The translations under genes and the position numbers were made by a program. From UBA4729 sp039931245 (lineage in GTDB: Bacteria > Patescibacteriota > Saccharimonadia > Saccharimonadales > UBA4665), in contig JBDTSH010000016.1 in NCBI GenBank assembly GCA_039931245.1, positions 1 to 64,000 of the forward strand: 64,000 bases of DNA, read 5' to 3'. Below the pieces are notes generated by a model that had not been told where the DNA came from, ran no database searches, and saw only the letters and a list, made by a program, of their open reading frames with translations. Positions 51,176-60,464 of the stretch are shown here, in pieces (within the stretch, counting starts at the first letter, position 1; each line of letters begins with the position of its first letter).

Positions 51176-53851
51176 CTACGGTTTGGCAATCGCCTTGGCG
51201 CTCCGTCGGGCAGCCCTGGCCATGCGCCGGCGCCGTTTAGTACCGATGTTTAGATGTTTGTTGGCGTAACCAAAAGCGTTGGCGAGGGGTATGGCTTTAG
51301 AGTCGTCGGTGATATCTCGGAGGAATATTTCGCGGTTCGGAAAACGTTTCACTAAACGATCTGGCAACAAATTCCACGAATCGATCGAAATGGTAACGAT
51401 CATTTTATTCGGTTCGTAAGCAACGTCTGCGATAAGTCCAGCGATGGTTATTGAATCGGGCGATTCCTCGTATATTAGGCTGATTTTAGACGAATCCAGT
51501 AAGCTTTCAATCGCGACGCCTGGCAGACGTGAACCTAAGTCGGCGAGACTGGTGCAAGATGTGGGTAATTGGCTGCTCAGGCTAGTGACGAGTGAATCGA
51601 TGATCGGTTTAACGTCCAGTGGGTCGAGACTACGGACGGCGAGTTGGCGCAGCTCCCGAATGGTTTCGTGCAGCGCCAGCACCTTTGGCAACGCTCGGGC
51701 GGCTTTGGGCAGGTCACCAGTAATAACTCGGCGGATGAGGAATTCATTCATTTCAGCCGATCCAACCGCCGCTTCGGATTTTGTGTGCCCCGTTGCCACG
51801 TCGTCGAAGTACAACTCTTTGACGATCCTAGCGTTGCCATCCTTGCCGATAACGGATTTTTTGATGCGATAAGTGCAGCGTTCGGGAGCTGCTTTCTCTA
51901 AGAGCTCCACACTGGCAATTGCACTGGCGCCGCGAACCGTGTCGATATTTTTGGGCATTACTTGCGCTCCTTCTTTGGAGGCGCCTTTTGTTGGCCTTGG
52001 AGTTTTGACCTCCGACATGATTTGAAGCATGAACGGCGATCCAACTACGAACTTTGTGTCTTCAGGTATGGTCGTTTCGGGCATTAAGCGTCGGTAGGTG
52101 CCGCGGCGGTCTATAAAGCCTTTATCGTGGGCGATCATGATCTCATCGGCGCCGGCAATTAAACATTCAGTGATCTGGGCGCGCTCAGTTTCATCCTTGA
52201 CCGCTCCGAGTTTGGCGGGATCGAGTTGTTCGGCTTCACATAATTTGAGAAAAGTGTCGCGGGCCCTGATAAAGCGTTTTTCAGTGATATCGTGTTCTTC
52301 AAAGAAATCACCAGCTTTATTTAGGGCGACAACAAAGACATCCATTTCGCGCTGGACGTCAGAGGTCTGACCCTCGGATAAGGCTTGCCAGCGTTTGAGG
52401 CTCTCTTTATGGTATTGCACTATACCTTTGGCACCCTGGACGGCGACGGCAGCGGCGACGTGGAGCGCAACTGATTCACTATATTTGGGGTCGCGGGCCG
52501 TCACAACCGACAAAGCCAGATTGGGCTCAAGCGGCAAGAAATTTAGATCTTGGCCGGCCTCAGTGATCTCCCCCGTGGCGGCAAGTGCCCCAAGCCAAAT
52601 TAGTCGTTGCTTGGCATCCCTCATATTTTCCGGGTTGGCCTTGTGGGGCGTGTCGAGCGTACTGAAATCAATTCCGGCCAGGGCTAGTTTCAAGAACATA
52701 CCGTCCAAGCGTTCGCGTTGGATGGCCGGCTCGTCGTAGGCCTTCGTAGTTTGAGACGGCAGGTTCTTTGGGAAACCCTCCAACTGGGTCCTGACATATA
52801 TACCTGGTTTAGTGCGTCCAACTCGTCCGCGGCGCTGGTCAGCGCTGGCCGCGGAAGTTCGCTGGTAGATGAGCGATTCCACGCCATTAATTACTTTGCT
52901 AATTCTCTCCCAACCGCTGTCGATGACTACATCCCCATTTGGAACGGTTATACTCGTCTCGCCGATTTTTGTGGAAGTTATGACGTTGGGAAGGTCACCG
53001 ATTACAAAGATTTCATTTTGTTCGCTGGAAGTTTGATCGCCGTGGAGCGCTAGTACCCTCGCCTTGTTGCGAAGTGGTCCGCTGATCGCATCATTTGTTT
53101 TGGTAATGTCACCTTTACCTCCCACAAAGCTTAGAACCACGTTACCGGCGAGGGCATACTTTACGATTTCCTCTTGGAACATACCACCGTCCCGTTCTTC
53201 TACTTCGTAGGTTCGACCTGGTATAGAAATAATAGGGGCTGGCTTGCCAGTTTCGTCTTTGAAGAAGTCGGCATAAACTTTGGTGTCGATGGTAGCGCTC
53301 ATGAGTATAGCTTTAAAATTTGGATCGGCGGCGGCCTTGAGCTTCATAAGTCCCATGAGTACCTCCGTATTGAGGTTCCCTTCATGAACCTCGTCAAGTA
53401 TGGGAGTGAAAGCTGGTCTACTGCTCGACCGATGCTCAAAAAGGTAGTGGTTCACCAGAATCCCGTCGGTTAAGAATAAGATTTCATTGTCGGGGTGATC
53501 ACTGCGTTCGTTGGCCGTTCGGTAGCCGACGACTTTTGTCGCGTCGGAGCCAAGGATAATAGATTGTTCATTCCGAACCCGCGAAGCGAGACTGCTGGTT
53601 GCTAAAATACGGGGCTCAGCGGTTTCGGATGGAAAGCCGGCCTCCTTAAGTATTTTGCAAACCCGGGAGCTTTTACCGCAGCCGGTGCCTCCTTCAAGGA
53701 CTACGATTTGATTATTAAGGAAGGCCTCGATAATTTCTTTCTCACAGGCGTCGATAGGCAGGACAATTAGTTCCGAATTGGGTTGCTCGCTCGCTCCTTT
53801 TAGTTCGGGGGGAGCAAGAAAGTCCAGGCGAAGAGTTTCAACTGCCGGCAT
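51176..53851 (-). CDS. DExH-box (HrpA/HrpB-like) helicase
   Basis: An 891-residue SF2 helicase. Motif I GGTGCGKSS, Ia region RILATSSLASR, II DEVH, III MSATI, IV/V region VLALHGDQ, VITSTKIGETSITVPNGDVVIDSGW, VI DQRRGRVGRTKPG. The C-terminal ~450 residues carry HA2-type helices and a poorly conserved tail ending in KRRRRMARAARRSAK, a basic, possibly RNA-binding, end. Length lies between HrpB (~820) and HrpA (~1300). A role in ribosome or mRNA metabolism is likely but unproved. No Shine-Dalgarno is obvious at 53851. Confidence 0.85.
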   Translation of the reverse strand: MPAVETLRLDFLAPPELKGASEQPNSELIVLPIDACEKEIIEAFLNNQIVVLEGGTGCGKSSRVCKILKEAGFPSETAEPRILATSSLASRVRNEQSIILGSDATKVVGYRTANERSDHPDNEILFLTDGILVNHYLFEHRSSSRPAFTPILDEVHEGNLNTEVLMGLMKLKAAADPNFKAILMSATIDTKVYADFFKDETGKPAPIISIPGRTYEVEERDGGMFQEEIVKYALAGNVVLSFVGGKGDITKTNDAISGPLRNKARVLALHGDQTSSEQNEIFVIGDLPNVITSTKIGETSITVPNGDVVIDSGWERISKVINGVESLIYQRTSAASADQRRGRVGRTKPGIYVRTQLEGFPKNLPSQTTKAYDEPAIQRERLDGMFLKLALAGIDFSTLDTPHKANPENMRDAKQRLIWLGALAATGEITEAGQDLNFLPLEPNLALSVVTARDPKYSESVALHVAAAVAVQGAKGIVQYHKESLKRWQALSEGQTSDVQREMDVFVVALNKAGDFFEEHDITEKRFIRARDTFLKLCEAEQLDPAKLGAVKDETERAQITECLIAGADEIMIAHDKGFIDRRGTYRRLMPETTIPEDTKFVVGSPFMLQIMSEVKTPRPTKGASKEGAQVMPKNIDTVRGASAIASVELLEKAAPERCTYRIKKSVIGKDGNARIVKELYFDDVATGHTKSEAAVGSAEMNEFLIRRVITGDLPKAARALPKVLALHETIRELRQLAVRSLDPLDVKPIIDSLVTSLSSQLPTSCTSLADLGSRLPGVAIESLLDSSKISLIYEESPDSITIAGLIADVAYEPNKMIVTISIDSWNLLPDRLVKRFPNREIFLRDITDDSKAIPLANAFGYANKHLNIGTKRRRRMARAARRSAKAIAKP

Positions 53852-54108
53852 GATAGGTAGTCTTTCTGCGATAAATAATGTCGAGTTGTCTCTGTATTTT
53901 TTGAGTGAACATAAAAATTAAAACCCTCTTCACCCCGGCTCCCACTAGCTCCCTGTGACTATACTAAATATATACCGCTACTGTCAGGGCTGGCTAATAA
54001 AATGTGTTGTTGTTTACGCATATTGCTTGTACGAAAAGTTTGCCACAGGTCCTTTTCGCCCTAGCTTTTCATTACAATTCAAGCCTGTCACGGCGAATAC
54101 GGCCCTCG

Positions 54109-54504
54109 TTAGCGGCGCTGATGTCGATAGATAAATAACGTTTTGGTATCGGTGTAAGAAAGGCTTATCACTAGTCCTCCGAGCGTAAAGTAGACAAGTT
54201 GTAGCCAAGAGTACTGCTGGATAAGGGCGATTTCGTCGACAATCCACGCGCAGGTGATGAATCCGGAAAGTAGTGCGACGCTGGCGGCGGTCGGTTTGTT
54301 GGTAATATGCTCCACAGCTGCAGCCAGGGCGCTGCCACCAACTATACCCGCTAGAAGAGTACCGGGGACGACGTAGTCGGAGAAAATCGTGCCCACTAAC
54401 CAAACTTGGGGTGGTTTAAAGAGGCCGGCAATCAACAGCAAGCCGCCAACAATAGCTGTCACCGCGTTAAATATTAAAATTGTAAGAAGTAGCCGCGAGC
54501 GCAT
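54109..54504 (-). CDS. four-span hypothetical membrane protein (131 aa)
   Basis: Four hydrophobic segments: LLLTILIFNAVTAIVGGLLLIAGLF, VVPGTLLAGIVGGSALAAAVEHI, AASVALLSGFITCAWIVDEIALI and LQLVYFTLGGLVISLSY, with a basic tail IYRHQRR. No domain recognised. The ATG at 54504 lies 2 nt after the stop of a 21-aa ORF (54507-54572) that has its own AGGAG site, so the two may be translationally coupled. Confidence 0.65.
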   Translation of the reverse strand: MRSRLLLTILIFNAVTAIVGGLLLIAGLFKPPQVWLVGTIFSDYVVPGTLLAGIVGGSALAAAVEHITNKPTAASVALLSGFITCAWIVDEIALIQQYSWLQLVYFTLGGLVISLSYTDTKTLFIYRHQRR

Positions 54505-54506
54505 TG

Positions 54507-54572
54507 TCAGACCTGCCTTCGGGCCGAGTTACGGCCTGGGCGTATTAATATTTTCAGAATAAGATATTCCAT
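54507..54572 (-). CDS. possible 21-aa leader peptide upstream of the membrane protein
   Basis: MEYLILKILIRPGRNSARRQV from ATG 54572 (AGGAG 9 nt upstream) to TGA 54507, two nt before the ATG of the 131-aa membrane protein. Hydrophobic start, basic tail. Confidence 0.4.
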   Translation of the reverse strand: MEYLILKILIRPGRNSARRQV

Positions 54573-54658
54573 AATGTTTTCTCCTGGACTTTTGCGGCGC
54601 GCAGTTTGATGTCGCGCGCGACCAGCTGGCGTCGGGCCGTGCGCATATGGGAGCGCAC
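54554..54658 (-). CDS. possible 34-aa ORF overlapping the leader peptide
   Basis: GTG 54658 (or ATG 54646) to TGA 54554 encodes a basic, protein-like sequence (MRTARRQLVARDIKLRAAKVQEKTLWNILF from the ATG, abbreviated as MRTARRQLVARD...NILF). It overlaps the next ORF start in another frame. No family. Confidence 0.3.
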   Translation of the reverse strand: MRSHMRTARRQLVARDIKLRAAKVQEKTLWNILF

Positions 54659-54800
54659 TATCCACAAATTTCGGGCGCTAACCCCTCAGGGCGGCTAATT
54701 ACAGCTTAGAGTGGAGGGCTATATCTGGAACTCTTCTTAGCACCTGTACTTAGTGTGACCAATGCCAATTGGACTTTCCGTGATCATAGTCACCAGCGTA

Positions 54801-57680
54801 TTAGTTTCGAGCGCGCCGTGCTTTGAGAGGTTTACGCGCGCTTGCGACCAGGATGCAAAACAGCAAGACCGTCAGGGCAAGTGGCGTTCCGACAATTTTG
54901 GCGGCTAGTAAAACGAGTAGTATGGTAGGCCCTAGCCAGCGAATGAAAGCGCGCGGAGAAATGTTGCGTCGCAGTAGCTCGACGCCAAGGTAAAGATATG
55001 GGAAGACGGTTAGAACGAGGAAAGTACTCGACAATAAACCGAATATTAACACCACGGCCAGGCCTTCCCAGAACGGGCTCGTGAGTGCCAACGGTACAAG
55101 CGACAGGACTGCCATTAGGCTGGTGGCAATAAGCGGTCGGAAGCGTTCTTCGAGCGCGGCAACGGCGGCGTCAATCGCACCGGCGCCAGAACGACGTGCT
55201 TGATTAGCGAAATCAGTCAGTAAAATGGTGTTTTTAATGCTCAATCCGATTAGCGCAAAAAAGCCCAGTAGCGCAAAGAAGCTGATGGGGTTATCGGTGA
55301 TGTAGAGCCCAGCCACCACCCCAAAGAGACTAAACGGAATAGCCATAAAAATTAGCAACGGCTGGAGTAGCGAACGAAATTCTAAGGCGAGTACCAAGTA
55401 AATGACGAACAATAGTACGGGGAACGCCAGAGCGAGGGTTTTGAATGAATCTTGATTTTCTGATTCCTGGCCGATGTCAAAGCTCACGGCGTTGGCCGGT
55501 AAGCCGTAGCTACGTAATTTGACACTATCAAACTTGTGTTTGACCGCAGTTTGGCCGAGGTTAACCAGCGTGGTCGTATCATTGCCGTCAAACCCGGCTG
55601 TTACCGTGACGATGGGCTTACCGTTAGCGCTAGTATAGATATCGGCATTGGGGGGATTAACGTGAGTAAAATGGGCTAGTTTACCGCTGGGGCGAGTTAG
55701 CTGAGCGGTACTGATATAATCCGCGATAGCATTGGCAGTTTTCAGCGCCGCGGGACGATTATTGGCGTAAACCTGCACCGTAAACGCAGCGGCAGGTGGC
55801 CCAGTGCTGACTTGAGCGACACTGGCCTTTGCTCCCGAAAAATTGTTATCGAAAGTGTGCTGCAATTGAGCTACCAACTGCGGAGCTTTGACGTCGCGTT
55901 TGGTGTAGGAAATAATATCCATTTGGGCGCTGGCGGTCTGGGCATTTGCCTGTCCGTAGTACGAACTTTGTATCAGGTTAGTTCCGAGTACTCGAGCCGT
56001 CACCGCATCGGCTTTGCCTGCGATTGCTTGGGCTTGGCCAATCGTCGTTCCATTTGGATAATTAAGTGTTACGGTAAGTGTATTAGTATCTTTGGTCTCC
56101 GGGAATATATTGAATACGACTTGTTTTGAGAGTATAACCGCCGATAAGATAAAACCCAATCCAACCAGTACCGCCAACAATCCCAAACTCCAGAGTCGAG
56201 GGCGCGAATAGCGGGCCCACAGCATCGGTCGGGCGATTCCGCGGGCGATGGTGGACTCCAAACGAGAAGCTACTACATTGTGCTGCCGACCGCGCAGTTG
56301 GCGTCGAGTCAGCAACGTAAAACGCGCGAAAAATGGTATAAAGATCAACGCCACGAAGAGACTAATCAGTAGCGAGGTAATGATGGTGATTGGAATCGCC
56401 CGAATGAAGCTGCCGAGCACTCCGCCTACAAATAAAAACGGCGCGAAACTTAGTGAGGCGGTAACTGTCGCGGCTAACATCGCTCGGCTGACCTTGCGAA
56501 CAGCGGTTTTTACGATGGTAGTTGGGTCGCTTTGCCGCCGCCGGGCCGCATCAATAGCCTCAACCATAATTATTGTGTCGTCGACAATGAGGGATAACCC
56601 CAATATAAGGGCAAACAGAGTAATGACGTTGAGGGTGTAGCCGATGCTATACAGGACACCTAAAGTCAGTGCTATTACCGTTGTCATCGACAAAACAGTA
56701 ATTAATGAGGCCCGGATGGTAATAATGAGCGACCCCACGATTAGTACGATAAACAAACCTTCCAGAAGGACGCGCTGCAATTCCGCTATATTATCTTTGA
56801 TGGCTGGCGCGAAGCTAGCACTGACTTGGGCTCCGTAACCACTAAATTGGGGATCTTGACGAACGCTATTCAAGGCCTGCCTGACGGCGGCATCGAGAGC
56901 GATGACGTCGTTTTTCGGAGTGCCGGCCACGGCGATAATGACCGAATTGACATTCTCGATTCCTCGCGTGTCTCGGTAGCTGAAACGATCAAAGTTTTGC
57001 TGAATAATTGCTCTTTGGCCATCGGGGCCAATTAGAGACTTAAAAGGATCCTTGACGCTGAACAATTTTACGCCGGTTACGTGTTGATTGTTGAGGGCTT
57101 GCGCAGCAGCATTGGCCATTTTGAGCAGGTCGGTTGTGCTCGTGTGGGGGTCTTTACTGTAGAAAGATATAGCAATATCGATAGGCTTAGTATCGCCACC
57201 GGTGGCTCCAAAGTACGGCACGCTGTAATTCACCGATGCCTTAGCCGGCAGGAGCCCGAACTTAGCGACTTGCTCTCGGAGCGTTGCTGTCGCTCGTTGG
57301 GCATCGACACCATCTTTGTACTGCACCGCCACGCTGAAGAAGCTACCGGCACTCTGTGTCTGAACTGTCTTGACGTTTGGTAGATGCCTGGCGATGTCAG
57401 AAATTGGTTTGGCAACTTGCGTGTCAACGTCACTCGGATCCGACGTCGCATAGGTACCAGTGATGATGGCGACGGGTATGTCTACGGCTGGGAAGCCCTC
57501 GCGACGTAGCAGAGTGGTGTAGCTCAAAATACCGAAAACGAATAAAGTTAGCCACAAAAAGGCGGTAAAGGCTGGCTTACTAAAGAAAAAAGTGGTTATT
57601 CGGGGCAATAATTTGTCTTTAGGCTCAATTGGGACGGGTCGTTTAGTGATGGTAGTCGGTTGGTGCGGCGTATCTGCCAT
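54801..57680 (-). CDS. RND-superfamily transporter (HAE1-type permease)
   Basis: A 959-residue proton-driven exporter with the RND duplication of two halves of six spans and large extracytoplasmic loops. Span 4 carries LGLSLIVDDTIIMVEAID, the paired Asp needed for proton transfer. Other motifs are FFALLGFFALIGLSIKNTILLTDFA and EERFRPLIATSLMAVLSLVPLAL. AAGGAG lies 7 nt before the ATG at 57680 (frame open at 57707), so that start is preferred. There is no adaptor (MFP) or outer-membrane channel gene beside it; in a monoderm-like cell it could work alone, as MmpL-type transporters do. The substrate is unknown. Confidence 0.93.
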   Translation of the reverse strand: MADTPHQPTTITKRPVPIEPKDKLLPRITTFFFSKPAFTAFLWLTLFVFGILSYTTLLRREGFPAVDIPVAIITGTYATSDPSDVDTQVAKPISDIARHLPNVKTVQTQSAGSFFSVAVQYKDGVDAQRATATLREQVAKFGLLPAKASVNYSVPYFGATGGDTKPIDIAISFYSKDPHTSTTDLLKMANAAAQALNNQHVTGVKLFSVKDPFKSLIGPDGQRAIIQQNFDRFSYRDTRGIENVNSVIIAVAGTPKNDVIALDAAVRQALNSVRQDPQFSGYGAQVSASFAPAIKDNIAELQRVLLEGLFIVLIVGSLIITIRASLITVLSMTTVIALTLGVLYSIGYTLNVITLFALILGLSLIVDDTIIMVEAIDAARRRQSDPTTIVKTAVRKVSRAMLAATVTASLSFAPFLFVGGVLGSFIRAIPITIITSLLISLFVALIFIPFFARFTLLTRRQLRGRQHNVVASRLESTIARGIARPMLWARYSRPRLWSLGLLAVLVGLGFILSAVILSKQVVFNIFPETKDTNTLTVTLNYPNGTTIGQAQAIAGKADAVTARVLGTNLIQSSYYGQANAQTASAQMDIISYTKRDVKAPQLVAQLQHTFDNNFSGAKASVAQVSTGPPAAAFTVQVYANNRPAALKTANAIADYISTAQLTRPSGKLAHFTHVNPPNADIYTSANGKPIVTVTAGFDGNDTTTLVNLGQTAVKHKFDSVKLRSYGLPANAVSFDIGQESENQDSFKTLALAFPVLLFVIYLVLALEFRSLLQPLLIFMAIPFSLFGVVAGLYITDNPISFFALLGFFALIGLSIKNTILLTDFANQARRSGAGAIDAAVAALEERFRPLIATSLMAVLSLVPLALTSPFWEGLAVVLIFGLLSSTFLVLTVFPYLYLGVELLRRNISPRAFIRWLGPTILLVLLAAKIVGTPLALTVLLFCILVASARKPLKARRARN

Positions 57681-57707
57681 GACTGTGCTCCTTGTGTATG
57701 CGACCAT

Positions 57708-58043
57708 GGTATCAAATTATAGGGATATCCCCAATCTGATGAGAGGAGAAAGGTGCGAAATAACAGAAATAAGGACTACCCGGGGATGTTTTTTGTAATT
57801 TTACTACCATGAGCTGTCAATGGCATATTTTACTGAATCTCACCCTGTTAATAGTTTTCGGCGCTATATATAGTGTTCACCTGGTTACCTTGACACTATT
57901 TGGCATGTAAGCTACGCTAACATTTGTGTGTTTTTTCACGTGAGGTGACAAAATACAACACGCTACCTCTGTTATTTGCGCAAAACAAGCAATATTAATG
58001 TAACCGAATAACATGAAGAGGTCTGCAAGAAGGATGTTAATTA
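57708..58043. other. divergent promoter region between RND and Rpf genes
   Basis: About 336 bp with no ORF. AT-rich, with a long T run near 57930. No c-di-AMP (ydaO) riboswitch, which controls rpf in many Actinobacteria, was recognised. No consensus promoter found. Confidence 0.35.
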
Positions 58044-58745
58044 ATGGGATTACTCGCAACCTCAGCGGTTACTTTATTTAGTGCGTCAATTTTGGCCACC
58101 AGTAGCCCAACTATCGCGAATAGTACGTTCGTTTTTCAAAGTAAACAAAGCACGACGCTCGCCAGCCTGGACGTTAAGAAAGTTGCCACACACCCTCCAT
58201 CGGCAATCCCCGTGCCGCCAGCCCCGCAACCGAAAACGATTGCCGTCCAGCCTGGCGACAATCTAACCCAATTAGCCGAAGCCAACGACACCACGTCACT
58301 TCGGTTATTTTATGCCAATACGGATATTACCGATCCTGATTTGATTCATCCCGCCCAAGTTTTAAAGGTCCCGGCGGCGGACGAGACACTTACTCCGCGC
58401 GACGTACCGATCAATCAACAGTTAGCAATACCAAGCCCGACCGAATCGACCCGGGCAGCCGCTTCGCAAGTAGCCAGCTCGGCAACGGCATCGGTAACAG
58501 TTGCCGGAGATTCAGTTTGGGATAGTATCGCAGCCTGTGAATCTGGCGGTAACTGGGCTATCAATACGGGCAACGGTTTTTATGGTGGTATCCAGTTTAC
58601 TTTGTCCAGCTGGCAAGCAGTCGGTGGGACTGGCTACCCTAACGAAGCCAGTAAGTCCGAGCAAATTGTTCGGGCTAAAATACTCCAGTCCCGTCAGGGT
58701 TGGGGCGCGTGGCCAGCCTGTACCGCTAAACTCGGCCTAAGCTAA
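58044..58745 (+). CDS. LysM-Rpf muralytic protein (resuscitation-promoting-factor domain)
   Basis: A 233-residue exported protein. Hydrophobic signal region (~3-25); a LysM domain (~70-115: TIAVQPGDNLTQLAEANDT...DPDLIHPAQVLKVP); a Ser/Ala/Thr linker; and a C-terminal Rpf/transglycosylase-like domain (SVWDSIAACESGGNWAINTGNGFYGGIQFTLSSWQAVGG..., with the catalytic Glu in ACESGGNW). Rpf domains cleave peptidoglycan and promote growth from dormancy in Actinobacteria; CPR genomes with host-wall contact also carry them. AAGGAT lies about 10 nt before the ATG; an in-frame TAA sits just upstream, fixing the start. A terminator follows. Confidence 0.9.
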   Translation: MGLLATSAVTLFSASILATSSPTIANSTFVFQSKQSTTLASLDVKKVATHPPSAIPVPPAPQPKTIAVQPGDNLTQLAEANDTTSLRLFYANTDITDPDLIHPAQVLKVPAADETLTPRDVPINQQLAIPSPTESTRAAASQVASSATASVTVAGDSVWDSIAACESGGNWAINTGNGFYGGIQFTLSSWQAVGGTGYPNEASKSEQIVRAKILQSRQGWGAWPACTAKLGLS

Positions 58746-58782
58746 GCGACTACTTATAGGTTAAGTGGATCGGGGCGCCCAT

Positions 58783-58819
58783 ACCTTGCTCATCCCTTTG
58801 GGGTGAGCAAGGTTTTTTG
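58783..58819 (+). terminator. terminator after LysM-Rpf gene
   Basis: ACCTTGCTCATCCC, loop TTT, GGGGTGAGCAAGGT, then TTTTTG; a near-perfect 13-14 bp stem with U tract. Confidence 0.85.
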
Positions 58820-59142
58820 TTCTAGAACTAGTTATTTATTCCTATATGACCGCGCACTTTCGCAGCAAGCCGGAGTGCCCGATTATGCCTCGCTCATCCT
58901 CAAGGCGCCATTAGTATTAATAAGAGTGTGATGAATGGCAACGAGCACTGCAAACTCGCAGAAGGGTCGTTTAAGCTGTTACATAGCTATATTCTGGAGT
59001 TGTCACCACGAGACCCCGACTTTTTTTGTATATTCATATTCAGGTATGCCGGTAATAACGTTGACCATCATCACTGCGAAGTATTGATGGTGGACATGGC
59101 TTATCAGGGCATTTGCCTGCAAACTGAGTATTAAGGAGTAAC
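58820..59142. other. intergenic, nothing firm
   Basis: About 320 bp before the PNPOx-like gene. A 68-codon frame (58928-59134) is His/Cys-rich and not protein-like. The end holds AAGGAG, the ribosome site of the next gene. Confidence 0.35.
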
Positions 59143-59676
59143 ATGAAGAGCAAGCTCGCCGACAATCTTTCGCACAAAACAGATGGAGTATTCTCTGACA
59201 GAAAACGGCGTATGTATGCTTTTCTACGCAACAATCCTACGGCGGTGCTATCGTCGGTTGACGCGATTGGTGATCCGCATGGCACGGTTATATACTTCGC
59301 AATCGATAAAGACTTTACGATATCGTTTTTAACCAAGAAGCAAACTAAAAAGTACGATAATCTGCAGTATAATAACCGCATTATGTTAACGGTGTTCGAG
59401 CCGCACACTCAAACAATCGCCCAAGTAGTAGGAATGGCCACCGAAATTAAGAGTAGTTACGAAGTAATTGCCATTGCGAGTACGGTTCTGGCTGCTAGTC
59501 TGAAAACTAACCCTAGCGGCACTCCCCCTCTGGCAAAACTAGAAGCTGGGCCCTATGTCGCCTTTAAGGTTGACCTGGTGCAAGTACGAATGGCCATCTA
59601 CTCTCGGCCAGATTCGGGCGATTACCGGGAATTATTCGAGTCAATTGAATCTTTTGAACTGACGGACAAAGGCTGA
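59143..59676 (+). CDS. pyridoxamine 5'-phosphate oxidase-fold (flavin-binding) protein
   Basis: A 177-residue split-barrel FMN-type protein. RRMYAFLRNNPTAVLSSVDAIGDPHGTVIYFAIDKDFTISFLTKKQTKKYDNL matches the PNPOx-like fold (R/K contacts for FMN phosphate). The second half, VGMATEIKSS..., has a helical region then FKVDLVQVRMAIY. Such proteins bind FMN or heme, sometimes F420; the cofactor is unresolved. AAGGAG lies 5 nt before the ATG. It converges on the Crp/Fnr gene. Confidence 0.8.
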   Translation: MKSKLADNLSHKTDGVFSDRKRRMYAFLRNNPTAVLSSVDAIGDPHGTVIYFAIDKDFTISFLTKKQTKKYDNLQYNNRIMLTVFEPHTQTIAQVVGMATEIKSSYEVIAIASTVLAASLKTNPSGTPPLAKLEAGPYVAFKVDLVQVRMAIYSRPDSGDYRELFESIESFELTDKG

Positions 59677-59698
59677 AGCAGCCGGAGAACCGATAAGT

Positions 59699-60352
59699 CT
59701 ATTCTTCCTCAGTGCCCAATTTGTTCTGTAGTTTCGTCAGGCTTTTGATCGATATGTTCCCCTTAGAAGTGTCCACCAACTGTTCATCTTTTAGCTTACG
59801 CATTTCACGACTAACAGTTTCGCGAGACAGCCCTGAACGGGCGGCAATATCAACCTCGCTGGAATTCAACAGGTAGCTGCCGTCTTTCGCCTTGACGCCA
59901 AATCGCTGGCTCCCAGTGATGAGCTCAAATATAAGGCGGCTTTGGGCCGTACCGGACATTAGGTGCACGAGCCGCCCCAGTAGTCCATCCATGCCCGCGT
60001 AGACTCGGCTCAGCAAGTCAAGCAATACGTCGGGGTTGGACTTGGCAAAAGCCAACGCTGCTTCGACCGGAACGATGTGCAATACAGTCGCGGACTCGGT
60101 TTTGTAGAAGTATTTGTTGGGGGTATGATTTAGCGCCCATGACATTGGGAAAAAGGAGTTCGGTTTAAAAATATTTACAATAACTTCATTGCCACGGTAA
60201 GAAACATCATATTCACGAACGCGCCCTTCGACTAAATAAAACACATACGCAGGACTTTCGTCCGCGAATACCAGGATTTGGCCTTTGGGGTAAGTTCGAC
60301 GAGGATACTTGGATAATTCTTTGTCAATCTTGTCGCGTACGGCATCAGTCAT
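59699..60352 (-). CDS. Crp/Fnr-family transcription regulator
   Basis: A 217-residue protein with an N-terminal cyclic-nucleotide-like beta-barrel (YVFYLVEGRVREYDVSYRGNEVIVNIFKPNSFFPM) and a C-terminal HTH_Crp helix (VDIAARSGLSRETVSREMRKLKDEQLV). The ligand pocket lacks the cAMP-binding RxxE, and no Fnr-type Cys cluster is present, so the signal is unknown. TAGGAG lies 8 nt before the ATG. It sits between a PNPOx-like protein and an ABC-2 exporter and may regulate either. Confidence 0.9.
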   Translation of the reverse strand: MTDAVRDKIDKELSKYPRRTYPKGQILVFADESPAYVFYLVEGRVREYDVSYRGNEVIVNIFKPNSFFPMSWALNHTPNKYFYKTESATVLHIVPVEAALAFAKSNPDVLLDLLSRVYAGMDGLLGRLVHLMSGTAQSRLIFELITGSQRFGVKAKDGSYLLNSSEVDIAARSGLSRETVSREMRKLKDEQLVDTSKGNISIKSLTKLQNKLGTEEE

Positions 60353-60464
60353 ATACAGCTCCTATAAGTAGCACTATAACCTCTCCATTACACATAATCA
60401 AACGGACGGAAGTGTGTCATGCTTCGTCGCGCTTGAGCTAGAGCGTTTGATAGGCACTTTTGGC

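Noticed and set aside
57708..58043. c-di-AMP riboswitch upstream of the Rpf gene
   Set aside because: Looked for because ydaO riboswitches control rpf in Actinobacteria, but none of the conserved motifs was visible.
58928..59134. 68-codon plus-strand frame
   Set aside because: His/Cys-rich random-looking sequence lying between a terminator and the PNPOx gene's ribosome site.
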